From NCBI RefSeq assembly GCF_035958815.1, contig NZ_CP108383.1:8990001-9054000 (forward strand): a DNA stretch of 64,000 bases. The letters are read 5' to 3'. A program made the position numbers and the translations under genes. This stretch comes from Nocardia sp. NBC_01327 (GTDB lineage Bacteria; Actinomycetota; Actinomycetes; Mycobacteriales; Mycobacteriaceae). Under the pieces are notes generated by a model. It made no database searches and was not told the DNA's origin. It worked only from the letters and a program-made list of their open reading frames with translations. Shown piece by piece: positions 33,052-42,107 of this stretch. Numbering within the stretch: position 1 is the first letter of the stretch; each line of letters begins with the position of its first letter.

Positions 33052-33882
33052 TCAGTCGTGGCCGCGCTGGGGGGCGAAGCGGGCGAGGACCAGGTTTTCC
33101 AGGACGCCGACTACGGCATAGGCGCAGACCGAGACGACCGTGACCAAGGCGATCGAAGCCCAGAGGCGGTTGTACTGGAAGGTGGGGATGGCGCGGATCA
33201 GGCCCGCGCCCAATCCGGTTCCGCTGCCGAGCCATTCGCCGAGCAGGGCGCCGATCAGGGCGCCCGGTACCGAGACCCGGGCAGCCGCGAAAACCGAGGG
33301 CAGGGCGGCGGGAACCGAGACCATGCGCATGGCGGTCCACGGTGAGCCGCCGTATGCGGCAACAAGTTCCATGGCCTGGCGGGGAGCGCCGCGCAGGCCG
33401 GTCATGATCATGACCAGGGCCGGGAAGAACACGACGACGGCCGTCAGGACGGTGACGCCGAGCAGTCCGCGGCCGAATACCAGCACGATGATCGGGGTCA
33501 GCGCCACCAGCGGCACCGAGCGCAGCAGCATGGCGACCGGCATGAAGGCCTGTGCGATGGCGGGTACGCCGACGAAGAGGGCGGCCACCAGCAGCGCTCC
33601 GCCCATGCCGAGGCCGAATCCGACGGTGGCGTCGCGCAGGGTGATTCGCATTTCGGCGAAGAGCGCCTGGCGAGCCGTATCCGAGTTCGGACCGGTCACC
33701 AGATAGGTCCAGACATCGCCGGGACTCTTGCCGACCAGACCGACCTGCGGGTACAGCGCCAGGAATCCGTACCAGAGCACCACCAGCAGGATGAGCGAAA
33801 CCACCAGTGGCAGCAGGAATTTCCCGATGGGCCGCAGCACCTGCAACGCCTTCAGTGTTCTCATGGCGGGCTCGTTTCTCAT
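33052..33882 (-). CDS. ABC transporter permease, NitT/TauT type (second)
   Basis: 276 residues with six hydrophobic helices. The EAA-like loop (MELVAAYGGSPWTAMRMVSVPAALP region, about 175) is typical of BPD_transp_1 permeases. The start ATG 33882 overlaps the stop of the preceding permease and has GAGG four bases upstream. It pairs with the permease at 33879-34697 and the ATPase at 34694-35521. Confidence 0.88.
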   Translation of the reverse strand: MRNEPAMRTLKALQVLRPIGKFLLPLVVSLILLVVLWYGFLALYPQVGLVGKSPGDVWTYLVTGPNSDTARQALFAEMRITLRDATVGFGLGMGGALLVAALFVGVPAIAQAFMPVAMLLRSVPLVALTPIIVLVFGRGLLGVTVLTAVVVFFPALVMIMTGLRGAPRQAMELVAAYGGSPWTAMRMVSVPAALPSVFAAARVSVPGALIGALLGEWLGSGTGLGAGLIRAIPTFQYNRLWASIALVTVVSVCAYAVVGVLENLVLARFAPQRGHD

Positions 33883-34697
33883 TGCGCCTCGGCTCGGGTC
33901 CACGGCAGCGCCAGCCGCGCCACCAGGGCCACCACGGCGTAGCCGAGTCCGGCGAGAGCGGCGGCGGCCAGGGCCATGCCCCAGGTGCGCGGCACATTGT
34001 AGGAGGTCTGCGCGGCGGTCAGGGCCACCCCGATACCGCTGTCCACCCCGCCCAGATATTCGCCGATGATCGCGCCGAGCACCGCGGACGGCGCGGCGAT
34101 CTTCAAGGCCGCCAAGGTATTCGGCAGCGCCGAGATGAGCTGCACCTGCCGCATGCGCTGCCAGCGCCCGCCGCCGTACGCGCGCACCAGATCGAGACTG
34201 GTGCTGTCGGCCGAGCGCAACCCGGTCACCGCACCGACCATGGTGGGAAAGAAGCAGTACATGGCGGCCAGGAACACCGTCGGGGTGCGCCCGCCGAAAA
34301 CCACCAGGATGATCGGCCCGAGCGCGAGCAGGGGCGTGCAGTAGCTGAGGATGGCCAGCTGGGTGACCAGCATTTCGATCGGCGGAATCAGCACGACCAG
34401 CAGCGCCAGCACGATCGCGAGCGCATTGCCCCACAGGAACCCCTGCAGCGCGCCCTGTGCCGTGACCCGGAAGTTGGGCCCGTACAGCGCCCAGCCGTCG
34501 CTGTACATGGTGTGCAGCACCAGCCACGGTCCCGGGATGGTCCCGTTCGCCACCTTCATGGCCGCCAGCACCGCCCAGACCGCGACCAGTGCCACGATCC
34601 CCGCCAGTCCGCCGAGTCCGGTCGTGGGGATGCGGGCGCGAAGCGCGGCCCAGTCGCGAGTCTGCGCGACCTCGACTTCCGTTGCCACGCCGGTCAT
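33879..34697 (-). CDS. ABC transporter permease, NitT/TauT type (first)
   Basis: 272 residues, six helices, with the cytoplasmic coupling loop LDLVRAYGGGRWQRMRQVQLI at about 165. The start overlaps the ATPase stop (ATGA) and the stop overlaps the next permease start (ATGA), so all three are translationally coupled. Two different permeases imply a heterodimeric membrane core. Confidence 0.88.
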   Translation of the reverse strand: MTGVATEVEVAQTRDWAALRARIPTTGLGGLAGIVALVAVWAVLAAMKVANGTIPGPWLVLHTMYSDGWALYGPNFRVTAQGALQGFLWGNALAIVLALLVVLIPPIEMLVTQLAILSYCTPLLALGPIILVVFGGRTPTVFLAAMYCFFPTMVGAVTGLRSADSTSLDLVRAYGGGRWQRMRQVQLISALPNTLAALKIAAPSAVLGAIIGEYLGGVDSGIGVALTAAQTSYNVPRTWGMALAAAALAGLGYAVVALVARLALPWTRAEAQ

Positions 34698-35521
34698 TCC
34701 GCCACCACCCCGCCGTGACCGGTGCGGCCGAACAGCAATTCGGAGAGGTAATCGCAGAGTTTGTGGAATTCGGGGGTGCGCATCATCTCGGGCGTGCGCG
34801 GGCGCGGCAGGTCGATATCCACCATCTCGACCACGCGGCCGGGACGCGGACTCATGACCGCCACCACATCGGAGAGGAAGACCGCTTCGGCGATGCCGTG
34901 CGTGACCATCAGTGTGGTGGCGGGCTTTTCGGTCCAGATGCGCAGCAGTTCCAGATTCAGCCGCTGGCGCGTCATATCGTCGAGTGCGCCGAAGGGTTCG
35001 TCGAGCAGCAGGATGGAGGGTTTCACCACCAGGGCGCGCGCGATCGAAACCCGTTGCCGCATACCGCCGGACAGCTGTGCGGGCTTGGCCTTCTCGAAAC
35101 CCTCGAGCCCGACCAGCGCGACCAGGTCCGCGATCAGCGCCGGATCGGCGGGCAGCCCCGCGACCTGCAGCGGCAGCTTGATATTGGATTCCACACTGCG
35201 CCAGGGCAGGAGCGCCGAATCCTGGAAGGCGATGCCGAACTCGTGCCGCCGCCGCAGCTCGGCCGGGGTCTCGCCATTGATGCGGGCGGTGCCGGCGCTC
35301 GGGGTGTCGAGTCCGGCCAGAATGCGCAGGATGGTGGATTTCCCGCAGCCGGACGGGCCGAGCAGGGACAGGAACGCCCCCTGCGCGGTATGCAGATCCA
35401 CCGCGTCCAGCGCGGCGACGCTGCGCCGCCCGGACCGGAAGGTCTTGCTCAGACCGCTGATATGAATGCCTGTTCCTCCGGCGGCAACGTCCGAACTCAC
35501 TGGGCCGACTTCCGAACTCAT
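34694..35521 (-). CDS. ABC transporter ATP-binding protein (SsuB/TauB type)
   Basis: 275 residues. Walker A is GPSGCGKST (about residue 55), the Q-loop is FGIAFQDSAL, the signature is LSGGMRQRV, Walker B is ILLLDEPFGALD and the switch His is in MVTHGIAEAVFLSD. The start may be 35521 or the in-frame GTG/ATG a few codons later. It is the first gene of the ATPase-permease-permease operon and would energise import with the lipoprotein at 30865. Confidence 0.93.
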   Translation of the reverse strand: MSSEVGPVSSDVAAGGTGIHISGLSKTFRSGRRSVAALDAVDLHTAQGAFLSLLGPSGCGKSTILRILAGLDTPSAGTARINGETPAELRRRHEFGIAFQDSALLPWRSVESNIKLPLQVAGLPADPALIADLVALVGLEGFEKAKPAQLSGGMRQRVSIARALVVKPSILLLDEPFGALDDMTRQRLNLELLRIWTEKPATTLMVTHGIAEAVFLSDVVAVMSPRPGRVVEMVDIDLPRPRTPEMMRTPEFHKLCDYLSELLFGRTGHGGVVAE

Positions 35522-35620
35522 AGGGCCACGGTAAAGGCCGGGAATTGCGCAGACATTGCGAATCGGGCGACGAGATGACCAACCTGTTACGGCCGATGGC
35601 CCAACTCGATTACCGAACCT

Positions 35621-36028
35621 TCACCAGGCGGCGGGTTCGAACCAGTCCCGGGCTTCCCGGCGGAAGAGCAGCACGATCACCACGAGCGCACTGATCGGCC
35701 CGAGCGGCCCCGGCGGATGCCCCTCGGTAATGGACGGCACCGTCCAGAACATGTCCAGCGCGGCCAGCAGAATCGCCCCGATGCGCACCGACTGCCCGAC
35801 GGACCGGAAGGTCAACGCCACCAACCCGAGCAGCCAGCTGGGCAGGAACGGTACGGCCGTCTCCATCGCGGACCGGGCTCCCAGCAACCATCCGGACGAT
35901 GCGGTGCACAAGATTCCCACCACGGCCATCCCGACCGCGATCACCTGTGCCGCGCGCACCGCCCGCGGCATTCGGTATGTCTCATCCAGGTCCGGCCCCT
36001 GATCGGGCGGCATTCGGAGGTCCGACAT
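35621..36028 (-). CDS. Membrane protein of unknown function, 135 residues
   Basis: A hydrophilic N-terminus of about 25 residues, then four hydrophobic helices (about 28-50, 58-75, 82-96, 105-122) and a short C-terminal tail. No family recognised. It lies downstream of the PfkB kinase gene on the same strand with 62 bases between and may be read through from it. Confidence 0.65.
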   Translation of the reverse strand: MSDLRMPPDQGPDLDETYRMPRAVRAAQVIAVGMAVVGILCTASSGWLLGARSAMETAVPFLPSWLLGLVALTFRSVGQSVRIGAILLAALDMFWTVPSITEGHPPGPLGPISALVVIVLLFRREARDWFEPAAW

Positions 36029-36090
36029 CCCACCGAATTTACCCCGTCATCCACCCCCGCCCCCGAAACCACGCCGCACCGCGGGGGCCA

Positions 36091-37035
36091 CTACGGCCGG
36101 GCGGCAACGGGTTCGAGTTCGGTCACCCGAACGGTGGGAGTGAGGCGATCCCGGAGCACACGGTCGATCTCACCCGCGACCGGAATGACAACGGCCGCCG
36201 CGGAGGTGGCGACCGCATCGATGAGCAGGGTCGGCCAGTGCGGGGCCGGATTAGCGGACAGGCCGGAGATGACCGCGGCGACGGCCGCGTCTCCCGCACC
36301 GGTGGGATTGCCCGCGAGCGCCTTCGGGAGCGCCGCGGACCAGGCCCGGCCGCCGGTCACGGCGATCATGCCGAGCCCACCGCGGGTGACGATGACCGCG
36401 CCCACGCCGTCCGCGATGAGCGGATCCACGGCAGCCAGGATTTCCGAGGCGGTACCGGCGGGACGGCCGGTGAGCCGTTCCAATTCCTCGATATTGGGCA
36501 TGAGGACCACCCCGGGCACCTTGGCGGAGAGTTCGAGGGCCGCGCCGTCCACATCACAGATGGTGGGCACCCCGGCGCGCACGGCGGTCCGGGCGAGCTC
36601 GGCGGGCATACTCGCGTCGACGCCGCCGGGCAGCGATCCGGCAATCACCATGCCGCTCATATCGGACAGCATTCCGGCCACCCGCACCCGCAGCTGGTCC
36701 ACGGCGTGCGGTTCGGAGATGCGCGGGCCGGGCTCCCACAGCGCGGTGGCGGTGCCGTCATCGGATTCGCTGATCACGACGGTGCGGCGCACCCACGGCA
36801 GCGCGTGCACGAAGTCGACCGGCATCTCCAATTCGGCCGCAGCGGCGAAGGAGTGGTCCGAGAATCCGGTGGCGCGCGCGTACTTGCCCAGCTGATTGAG
36901 CACCCGGTTCACATTGATGCCGCGACCGCCGAGCCGCTGGTCCACCGATCGCACCCGATGCGCACGACCCCGCTCGAAATGCTCGACCCGGTACGTCATG
37001 TCGTAGGCGGGGTTCATGGTCACGGTGAGGATCAC
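36091..37035 (-). CDS. PfkB-family hexose-phosphate kinase (1-phosphofructokinase / tagatose-6-phosphate kinase type), copy 1
   Basis: 314 residues. The start TVTMNPAYD, the GGRGINVNRVL glycine motif and the catalytic NPTGAGDA (about residue 240) match the LacC/FruK subgroup, which phosphorylates fructose-1-phosphate or tagatose-6-phosphate. The GTG at 37035 aligns with the start of the paralogue at 37993-38943; an adjacent GTG at 37038 is also possible. It follows the aldolase after 115 bases. In an amino-sugar cluster with a tagatose-type aldolase, tagatose-6-phosphate is the likeliest substrate. Confidence 0.87.
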   Translation of the reverse strand: MILTVTMNPAYDMTYRVEHFERGRAHRVRSVDQRLGGRGINVNRVLNQLGKYARATGFSDHSFAAAAELEMPVDFVHALPWVRRTVVISESDDGTATALWEPGPRISEPHAVDQLRVRVAGMLSDMSGMVIAGSLPGGVDASMPAELARTAVRAGVPTICDVDGAALELSAKVPGVVLMPNIEELERLTGRPAGTASEILAAVDPLIADGVGAVIVTRGGLGMIAVTGGRAWSAALPKALAGNPTGAGDAAVAAVISGLSANPAPHWPTLLIDAVATSAAAVVIPVAGEIDRVLRDRLTPTVRVTELEPVAARP

Positions 37036-37150
37036 CACTACAGCTAGTCCACGTCCGAGCAACGGACGCAACCCCCAAACCTCGCGAAAGGGCAGCAAAG
37101 AGGTTCGCAAAGGCAGCAATTCGTGCGAGGAAGACTTGCTGGTCGACAGC

Positions 37151-38002
37151 TCAGTTCGGCACGGCGCGCAGCGTGCGGGCCGCGATGACGCGCAGGTGAT
37201 GTTCGACGTCCCGCTGTATGCCGAAACGTCCCGGACCTAGGTACTTTCGCGGATCCGAGGCTCCGGGGGCGGCGGCCAGTGCGATGCGGACGGCCTCGGT
37301 GAGCGCGATATTCAGGCGCGTGCCGTAATTGATCTTGACCATGCCGTGCCGGACGGCCGCGCGCAGACCCTCGTCGGGCACTCCGGAGGAGCCGTGCAGC
37401 ACCAGCGGAATATCGAGAGCCGCGGCCAGGCGGGTGATGAGCTCCTCGTCCAACTGTGCCGCCCGCGTCTGCATGGCATGCACCGAGCCGACTGCCACGG
37501 CCAGAGCGTCCACGTCGGTGGCGGCGGCGAAGGCGGCGGCCTCGTCCGGATCGGTGCGCACGCCCGGGGCGTGTGCGCCGTCCTTACCGCCGACCTCGCC
37601 GAGTTCGGCTTCCACAAAAACCTCCCGCGCATGACACCAGCGCGTGATTTCCGCTGTCGCGGCGACGTTTTCGCCGTACTCGAGAGCCGCGCCGTCGTAC
37701 ATGACCGAGCCGAGTCCGAGCTCGACCGCCTCCCGGATCAGCGCGGTATCCGTCGCATGATCCAGATGCACCGCGAGATCGGCCGTACTGTCCTCGGCAA
37801 TGGCCAGGCATGCGCGGCCCAGTGGCTTCAGACCACCGTGATACTTCACCGTATTCTCCGAAATCTGCAGTATCGCAGGCCTTTCGGTGGCCTCGGCGGC
37901 AGCGGCGATGGCTTCCGCATGCTCGAGCGTGATCACATTGAAGGCGCCGAGTCCCCCCGGCCCTGCTAGCTCGATCAGTCGCGGGACGGGTCTCAAAGGC
38001 AT
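37151..38002 (-). CDS. Class II ketose-bisphosphate aldolase (tagatose/fructose type)
   Basis: 283 residues of the GatY/KbaY/FbaA class II family. Zinc ligands and active-site pieces are seen in HLDHATD (about residue 80), EAELGEVGGKDG (about 132), LHGSSGVPD (about 200) and KINYGTRL. It would cleave tagatose-1,6-bisphosphate to dihydroxyacetone phosphate and glyceraldehyde-3-phosphate. Its start overlaps the end of the second PfkB gene by ten bases, so kinase and aldolase are made together. Confidence 0.9.
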   Translation of the reverse strand: MPLRPVPRLIELAGPGGLGAFNVITLEHAEAIAAAAEATERPAILQISENTVKYHGGLKPLGRACLAIAEDSTADLAVHLDHATDTALIREAVELGLGSVMYDGAALEYGENVAATAEITRWCHAREVFVEAELGEVGGKDGAHAPGVRTDPDEAAAFAAATDVDALAVAVGSVHAMQTRAAQLDEELITRLAAALDIPLVLHGSSGVPDEGLRAAVRHGMVKINYGTRLNIALTEAVRIALAAAPGASDPRKYLGPGRFGIQRDVEHHLRVIAARTLRAVPN

Positions 38003-38943
38003 GGCTGCTCCTGGATATTCGGCCCGCCCACCGGTTCCACCCGAACCTGTCGAATGAGGCGATCCCGCAGTTCGTGGTCGATCTCGCCCGCCACCGGCCG
38101 GGCCACGGCCGCCGCCGAGGTGGCGACGGCATCGGCAAGCAGTGCGGGCCAGTCGATTCCGGCGACCAGACCGGCGATGACGGCAGCGGCGGCGGCATCA
38201 CCCGCACCGGTCGGATTACCGGTGATCACCTCCGGCAGGCGTGCGGACCAGGCGCCGGTCGCGGTGACGGCCACCATGCCCGCGCTGCCCCGGGTGGCGA
38301 TGATCGCGGCGACTCCGGCCTCGAGCAGCGGCTTCGCCACCGCCACCACGTCGGCCGCGGCGCCCGGCGCGGTACCGGTCAGGGCAAGCAGCTCATCGGT
38401 ATTGGGCATGAGCACCACACCCGGCACCCGCGCCGCCGCGTGCAGCGCCGCACCGTCCACATCGCAGATGACGGGGATTCCGGCGGCGACCGCGAGCCGC
38501 GCCAGCTCGGCCGGGAAGCCGGACCGCACCCCGCCCGGCAGCGAACCGGAGATCACCATGCCGCGCGCCGCGGGCAGCAGTTCTCCGATCCGGCGGCGCA
38601 GGTCCGCCGTATCGCGCTCAGGATCGGCCAATTCCGCACCCGGCTCCCACAATCCGGTGGTGGTGCCGTCGGCCTCGCTGAGGACGACGGTGCGCCGCAC
38701 CCGCGGCAGCGCCGTCACGAAGTCGACCGGCAGTTCGCGCGCCGCCTCGACGGCGAAGGCGTGATCGGCGAATCCCATTGCCACGGAACTGTTCCCCAGC
38801 GTGTTCAGCACTCGCGAGACATTGATTCCCTTACCGCCGATCCGCTGGGTCAGCACCGGAACCCGCTGCACCGCACCGTATTCGAACCGATCGAGCCGAT
38901 AGGTCAGGTCGTAGGCGGGATTCATGGTCACCGTGAGAATCAC
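37993..38943 (-). CDS. PfkB-family hexose-phosphate kinase, copy 2
   Basis: 316 residues, clearly paralogous to the kinase at 36091-37035 (shared MNPAYD, GINV-RVLN, PVDF, RVRRTVV and DVDGAAL pieces). GGKGINVSRVL and NPTGAGDAAAAA are intact. GTG 38943 overlaps the stop of the deacetylase gene upstream (four bases), and the end overlaps the aldolase start. The position between deacetylase and aldolase makes this the stronger candidate for tagatose-6-phosphate kinase. Confidence 0.88.
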   Translation of the reverse strand: MILTVTMNPAYDLTYRLDRFEYGAVQRVPVLTQRIGGKGINVSRVLNTLGNSSVAMGFADHAFAVEAARELPVDFVTALPRVRRTVVLSEADGTTTGLWEPGAELADPERDTADLRRRIGELLPAARGMVISGSLPGGVRSGFPAELARLAVAAGIPVICDVDGAALHAAARVPGVVLMPNTDELLALTGTAPGAAADVVAVAKPLLEAGVAAIIATRGSAGMVAVTATGAWSARLPEVITGNPTGAGDAAAAAVIAGLVAGIDWPALLADAVATSAAAVARPVAGEIDHELRDRLIRQVRVEPVGGPNIQEQPCL

Positions 38944-40094
38944 AGCCAGCGCCCCCGAGACAGCACGCGGCGCAATGCCAGGTCGTGGTCGACCACCAGA
39001 AGATCCGCATAACCCCCGGCGCGCACCTCACCGATATCGGCGAGACCGGCAATGCCCGCCGGTGTCGCGGTGGCCGCGCGCACCGCATCGGCCAGCGGCA
39101 CACCGCATTCACGCACCGCCCAGGCCACGCATCGCAGCAGGTGCGCGGTGCCACCGGCGATGGAACCGCCGGCAATACGCGCCACCCCCTCACTGACCTG
39201 GACATCCTGCGAGCCGAGCCGGTAGGTGCCGTCCGGCATCCCGGCTGCCGCCATGGCATCGGTGATCAGCGCGACCCGCCCCGGAGCGGCGGCGAAGGCC
39301 AGTGCGCCGAAACCGGCGTCGACATGCACCCCATCCCCGATCAGCTCCACCGAGGCCGCGCCACCCGCCGCAGCCGTGAGCGCGGCGGCCACCGGCCCGG
39401 CCGATCGGTGGTGCAGCGGTGGCATCCCGTTCCCGAGATGCGTCACCGAACTTGCCGGACCTTGGGGCCGCATGGCCGCCCGGAAGCACGCGAAATCGGC
39501 ATCACTGTGACCGAGTGAGACCGTCACCCCGTGATCAGCCAATAGCCTTGCCACCGAATCGAATCCGGGCAGCTCCGGAGCCAGGGTCATCATCCGCAGA
39601 TGCCCACCGGCAGCCGCGAGCAGCCGCCGGACCAGCCCCGCATCCGGATCGATCAGATACCGCGGATCGTGTGCGCCGCAGCGTATTCCCGCCAGAAAGG
39701 GCCCCTCGGCATAAATCCCCCCGATCACCCCGGACTCGGCCAGTTCCCGCAGCGCCGCGACCTGCGCCACCATGTCGTCCGGCGCGGCGCTGACGATCCC
39801 CGCCAGCACGGTGGTACTCCCCCGCTTCCGGTGATACTCCGCGGCCCCCGCCGCCTCCCCCTGATCCACGGTGTCGAACCGATGCCCCGCACCCCCGTGC
39901 ACATGAATGTCCACCAGCCCGGGCAGCAATACCCCTTCGAACAGCGGTTCCGCCGAATTCGGGTGCCGCGCAGCCCATTCGGCAAAGGTGTGCACCGCGG
40001 TGATCCGCTCCCCCGCCACCGACACCACACCGTCGTCGATGGCATGGGTCGCCGACAGGATCCGCCCCCGAACCCGCACCCCCGCGATGCTCAC
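38940..40094 (-). CDS. nagA: N-acetylhexosamine-6-phosphate deacetylase
   Basis: 384 residues of the NagA/AgaA amidohydrolase family. DIHVHGGAG, AEGPFL, TLAPE, SLGHSDAD, THLGNGM with HHR, and LITDAMAA give the metal-binding His residues and the catalytic Asp in order. It removes acetate from GlcNAc-6-P or GalNAc-6-P. GTG 40094 is preferred because it overlaps the kinase stop (GTGA); an ATG five codons earlier is possible. The pathway context favours GalNAc-6-P. Confidence 0.92.
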   Translation of the reverse strand: MSIAGVRVRGRILSATHAIDDGVVSVAGERITAVHTFAEWAARHPNSAEPLFEGVLLPGLVDIHVHGGAGHRFDTVDQGEAAGAAEYHRKRGSTTVLAGIVSAAPDDMVAQVAALRELAESGVIGGIYAEGPFLAGIRCGAHDPRYLIDPDAGLVRRLLAAAGGHLRMMTLAPELPGFDSVARLLADHGVTVSLGHSDADFACFRAAMRPQGPASSVTHLGNGMPPLHHRSAGPVAAALTAAAGGAASVELIGDGVHVDAGFGALAFAAAPGRVALITDAMAAAGMPDGTYRLGSQDVQVSEGVARIAGGSIAGGTAHLLRCVAWAVRECGVPLADAVRAATATPAGIAGLADIGEVRAGGYADLLVVDHDLALRRVLSRGRWL

Positions 40095-41029
40095 GCCAGT
40101 ACACCGCATCTGGCGAAGAGGGCGGCGCCGGTGAGGCCGGCGCGGGCGCCGAAGGCGCCGATGACCACCTCGGGCGGGGGGACCACGCGCAGGCGTTCGG
40201 TCAGGGCCTGGTGCAGGGGGTGGGCCAGGGCGTCGCCCGCGCCCGCGAGGCCGCCGCCGAGCACGATCAGTTCGGGGCAGGTGGCGTGGATGACGCCGAG
40301 CAACCCGTCGGCGAGCGCGTCGACGGCATCGTCGAGAACCGCGCGAGCCTCCGAATCATGGGCGAGACGGTCGAAGACGACCGCCGCACTGAGGCATTCG
40401 GTGCCGGTGCGCCGGGCGTAGGCGCGGGCGATGGCGGCGGCCGAGGCCACGGTCTCGACGCAGCCGGTATTGCCGCAGGGGCAGGGCAGGCCGTCCTTGC
40501 GGACCGCGATATGGCCGTATTCCCCGGCTTGGCCGATGCCGCCGCGCACGAATCGCCCACCCACGGACAGGGTTCCGCTGATGCCGGTGCCGATGATGAC
40601 CACGCAGACCGAGTCCCGATCGCGCCCCGCGCCGAACCGCCACTCCGCCCAGCCGGCCGCCGCCACATCGTGTTCGAGCAGCACCGGCATCGCCCACCGA
40701 TCACTGAACCGCGTCCCCACCGCCACATTCCGCCAGCCGATATTGCTGCTGAACACGGCGATCGACCGGTCCGTGTCGACCACTCCGGGCAGCAGCACCG
40801 CCGCGCGTTCCACCCGCGACCGGTCCGCCGGGGAGAGCTTGCCCAGCAAGAGATCTCCGAGCTCCAGCATGGCTGTGAAGGCCGCAGCACCGTGCGGGGT
40901 GGCGATATCACCGGCGGCCAGTACGACGCCCTCGGCGTCGGTGATCTCCGCCTTGATGGTGGTGCCGCCGACATCGAGACCGAGGACGAGCGCGTCCGCT
41001 CCAAGTCCGATGACGGTTTGCAGATTCAT
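40091..41029 (-). CDS. ROK-family sugar kinase (N-acetylhexosamine kinase candidate)
   Basis: 312 residues. An ATP-binding LGLDVGGTTIKAE (about residue 16), the zinc/ROK motif CPCGNTGCVE (about 180) and catalytic EHDVAAAG are all present. It lies between the SIS isomerase and the deacetylase, so it probably phosphorylates the imported N-acetylhexosamine. The ABC importer nearby delivers unphosphorylated sugar, which requires such a kinase. The stop overlaps the deacetylase GTG. Confidence 0.9.
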   Translation of the reverse strand: MNLQTVIGLGADALVLGLDVGGTTIKAEITDAEGVVLAAGDIATPHGAAAFTAMLELGDLLLGKLSPADRSRVERAAVLLPGVVDTDRSIAVFSSNIGWRNVAVGTRFSDRWAMPVLLEHDVAAAGWAEWRFGAGRDRDSVCVVIIGTGISGTLSVGGRFVRGGIGQAGEYGHIAVRKDGLPCPCGNTGCVETVASAAAIARAYARRTGTECLSAAVVFDRLAHDSEARAVLDDAVDALADGLLGVIHATCPELIVLGGGLAGAGDALAHPLHQALTERLRVVPPPEVVIGAFGARAGLTGAALFARCGVLA

Positions 41030-41041
41030 GCCGGGCTCCGC

Positions 41042-41986
41042 TCAGGAATCGAGAACTACCGAGCGAGTGAGGCTACGCGGATGGTCGGGATCCAGGCCCA
41101 GATCGGCCGCACGGAGCACACAGAGCCGGTGCAGCCGAACGAGATCCGCCATCGGATCGATCTCGCGATGTTCCAGATGTGCCCCGGTCGCGGCGATATC
41201 CGCCGCGAATCCGGGCAGCAGCGGCCCCAGCGCCCACACCGCACGCCCGGGCGCGGCGATACTGATCGGCCCGTGCCGGTACTCGGTGGACAGATAGGAC
41301 TCGGTCCAGGACTGGCAGGATTCACGCAGTTTGAGCGCCGCCTCCTCGCCCAGCGCGGCGGCGAAACCCATTCCGGTGAAGGTGATCTGGTCCGCATATC
41401 GCACCGCGCCGAGGGCAGTCGCGGGGTCCTCGGCCAATACCGCTCGGGCCTGGGCGATTACGGGGGTGAGATCCTCCCCGAGGCTCCAGCGCAGGATGGC
41501 CAGCGCGGTGGTGGCGAAGCGCGTCTGCACCACCGACCGCTCGTCCACGTCATCGATGAGGATCGAATCACCCAGGGCGAGCACGGGCGTGCCGGGGCTC
41601 GAGCAGATGATCGTGCGCGGCGTCCCGGCCGGGAGCGCGCGCAGCGCGTCGATCACCTCGGTGGTGGTGCCGGACCGGCAGATCACCACATAGCGGTCGT
41701 AGTGGCGGCCGGAGGGCACCTGCCCGGCGGGCCAGGCGTCGGTCAGCCCCTGTCCGGACCGCTCGCGCAGCGCCGCATACGCGCGCGCCATGAAAAGAGA
41801 TGTGCCACAACCGATCGCGGCCACATTTTCGCCGGAGACCGGAAGCAGTGCGCGATGGGTCTCGGCGACGATCCGCGCCCCTGCCCAATTATCGGGCTGC
41901 GAGGCGATCTCGATGGAGAGATGAGTAGCTGAGGGTTTTTCGGCGGAGGACAGCACCAGCCCAGCCTGCGCCCAGTGATCGTTCAT
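41042..41986 (-). CDS. SIS-domain sugar-phosphate isomerase/deaminase (AgaS-like)
   Basis: 314 residues with two SIS domains. CGTSLFMARAY (about residue 50) and CRSGTTTEV (about 97) are the first phosphosugar loop; ESYLSTEYRHGPI (about 230) is the second-domain piece with the catalytic His region. Size and layout match AgaS/GlmS-C-like deaminase-isomerases, which would turn galactosamine-6-phosphate into tagatose-6-phosphate plus ammonia. ATG 41986 has no Shine-Dalgarno sequence; TAAATT is close upstream, so the mRNA may be leaderless. It is divergent from the sugar importer. Confidence 0.85.
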   Translation of the reverse strand: MNDHWAQAGLVLSSAEKPSATHLSIEIASQPDNWAGARIVAETHRALLPVSGENVAAIGCGTSLFMARAYAALRERSGQGLTDAWPAGQVPSGRHYDRYVVICRSGTTTEVIDALRALPAGTPRTIICSSPGTPVLALGDSILIDDVDERSVVQTRFATTALAILRWSLGEDLTPVIAQARAVLAEDPATALGAVRYADQITFTGMGFAAALGEEAALKLRESCQSWTESYLSTEYRHGPISIAAPGRAVWALGPLLPGFAADIAATGAHLEHREIDPMADLVRLHRLCVLRAADLGLDPDHPRSLTRSVVLDS

Positions 41987-42107
41987 GTCAAATTTACAGC
42001 CAAAGCAGTCACAATCGATCACGCCTGCGTTAGATTCGACAACAATCACCCGTTCGACCTCATCATCCTCGGTTTCGCCCGGGTGCGTGTATCGAAAGGT
42101 TCCACAA
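41987..42107. promoter_or_regulatory. Divergent promoter region of the amino-sugar cluster
   Basis: AT-richer than its surroundings. TAGATT (42031-42036) is a good -10 for the plus-strand importer genes, and TAAATT near 41992 reads toward the isomerase. The DeoR regulator at 45152 is the natural candidate to bind here. No operator could be defined by eye. Confidence 0.4.

Noticed and set aside
33879..35582. Fusion of ATPase and permease suggested by a long frame
   Set aside because: The upstream part is the out-of-frame shadow of the ATPase; the permease start overlaps the ATPase stop in the usual way.
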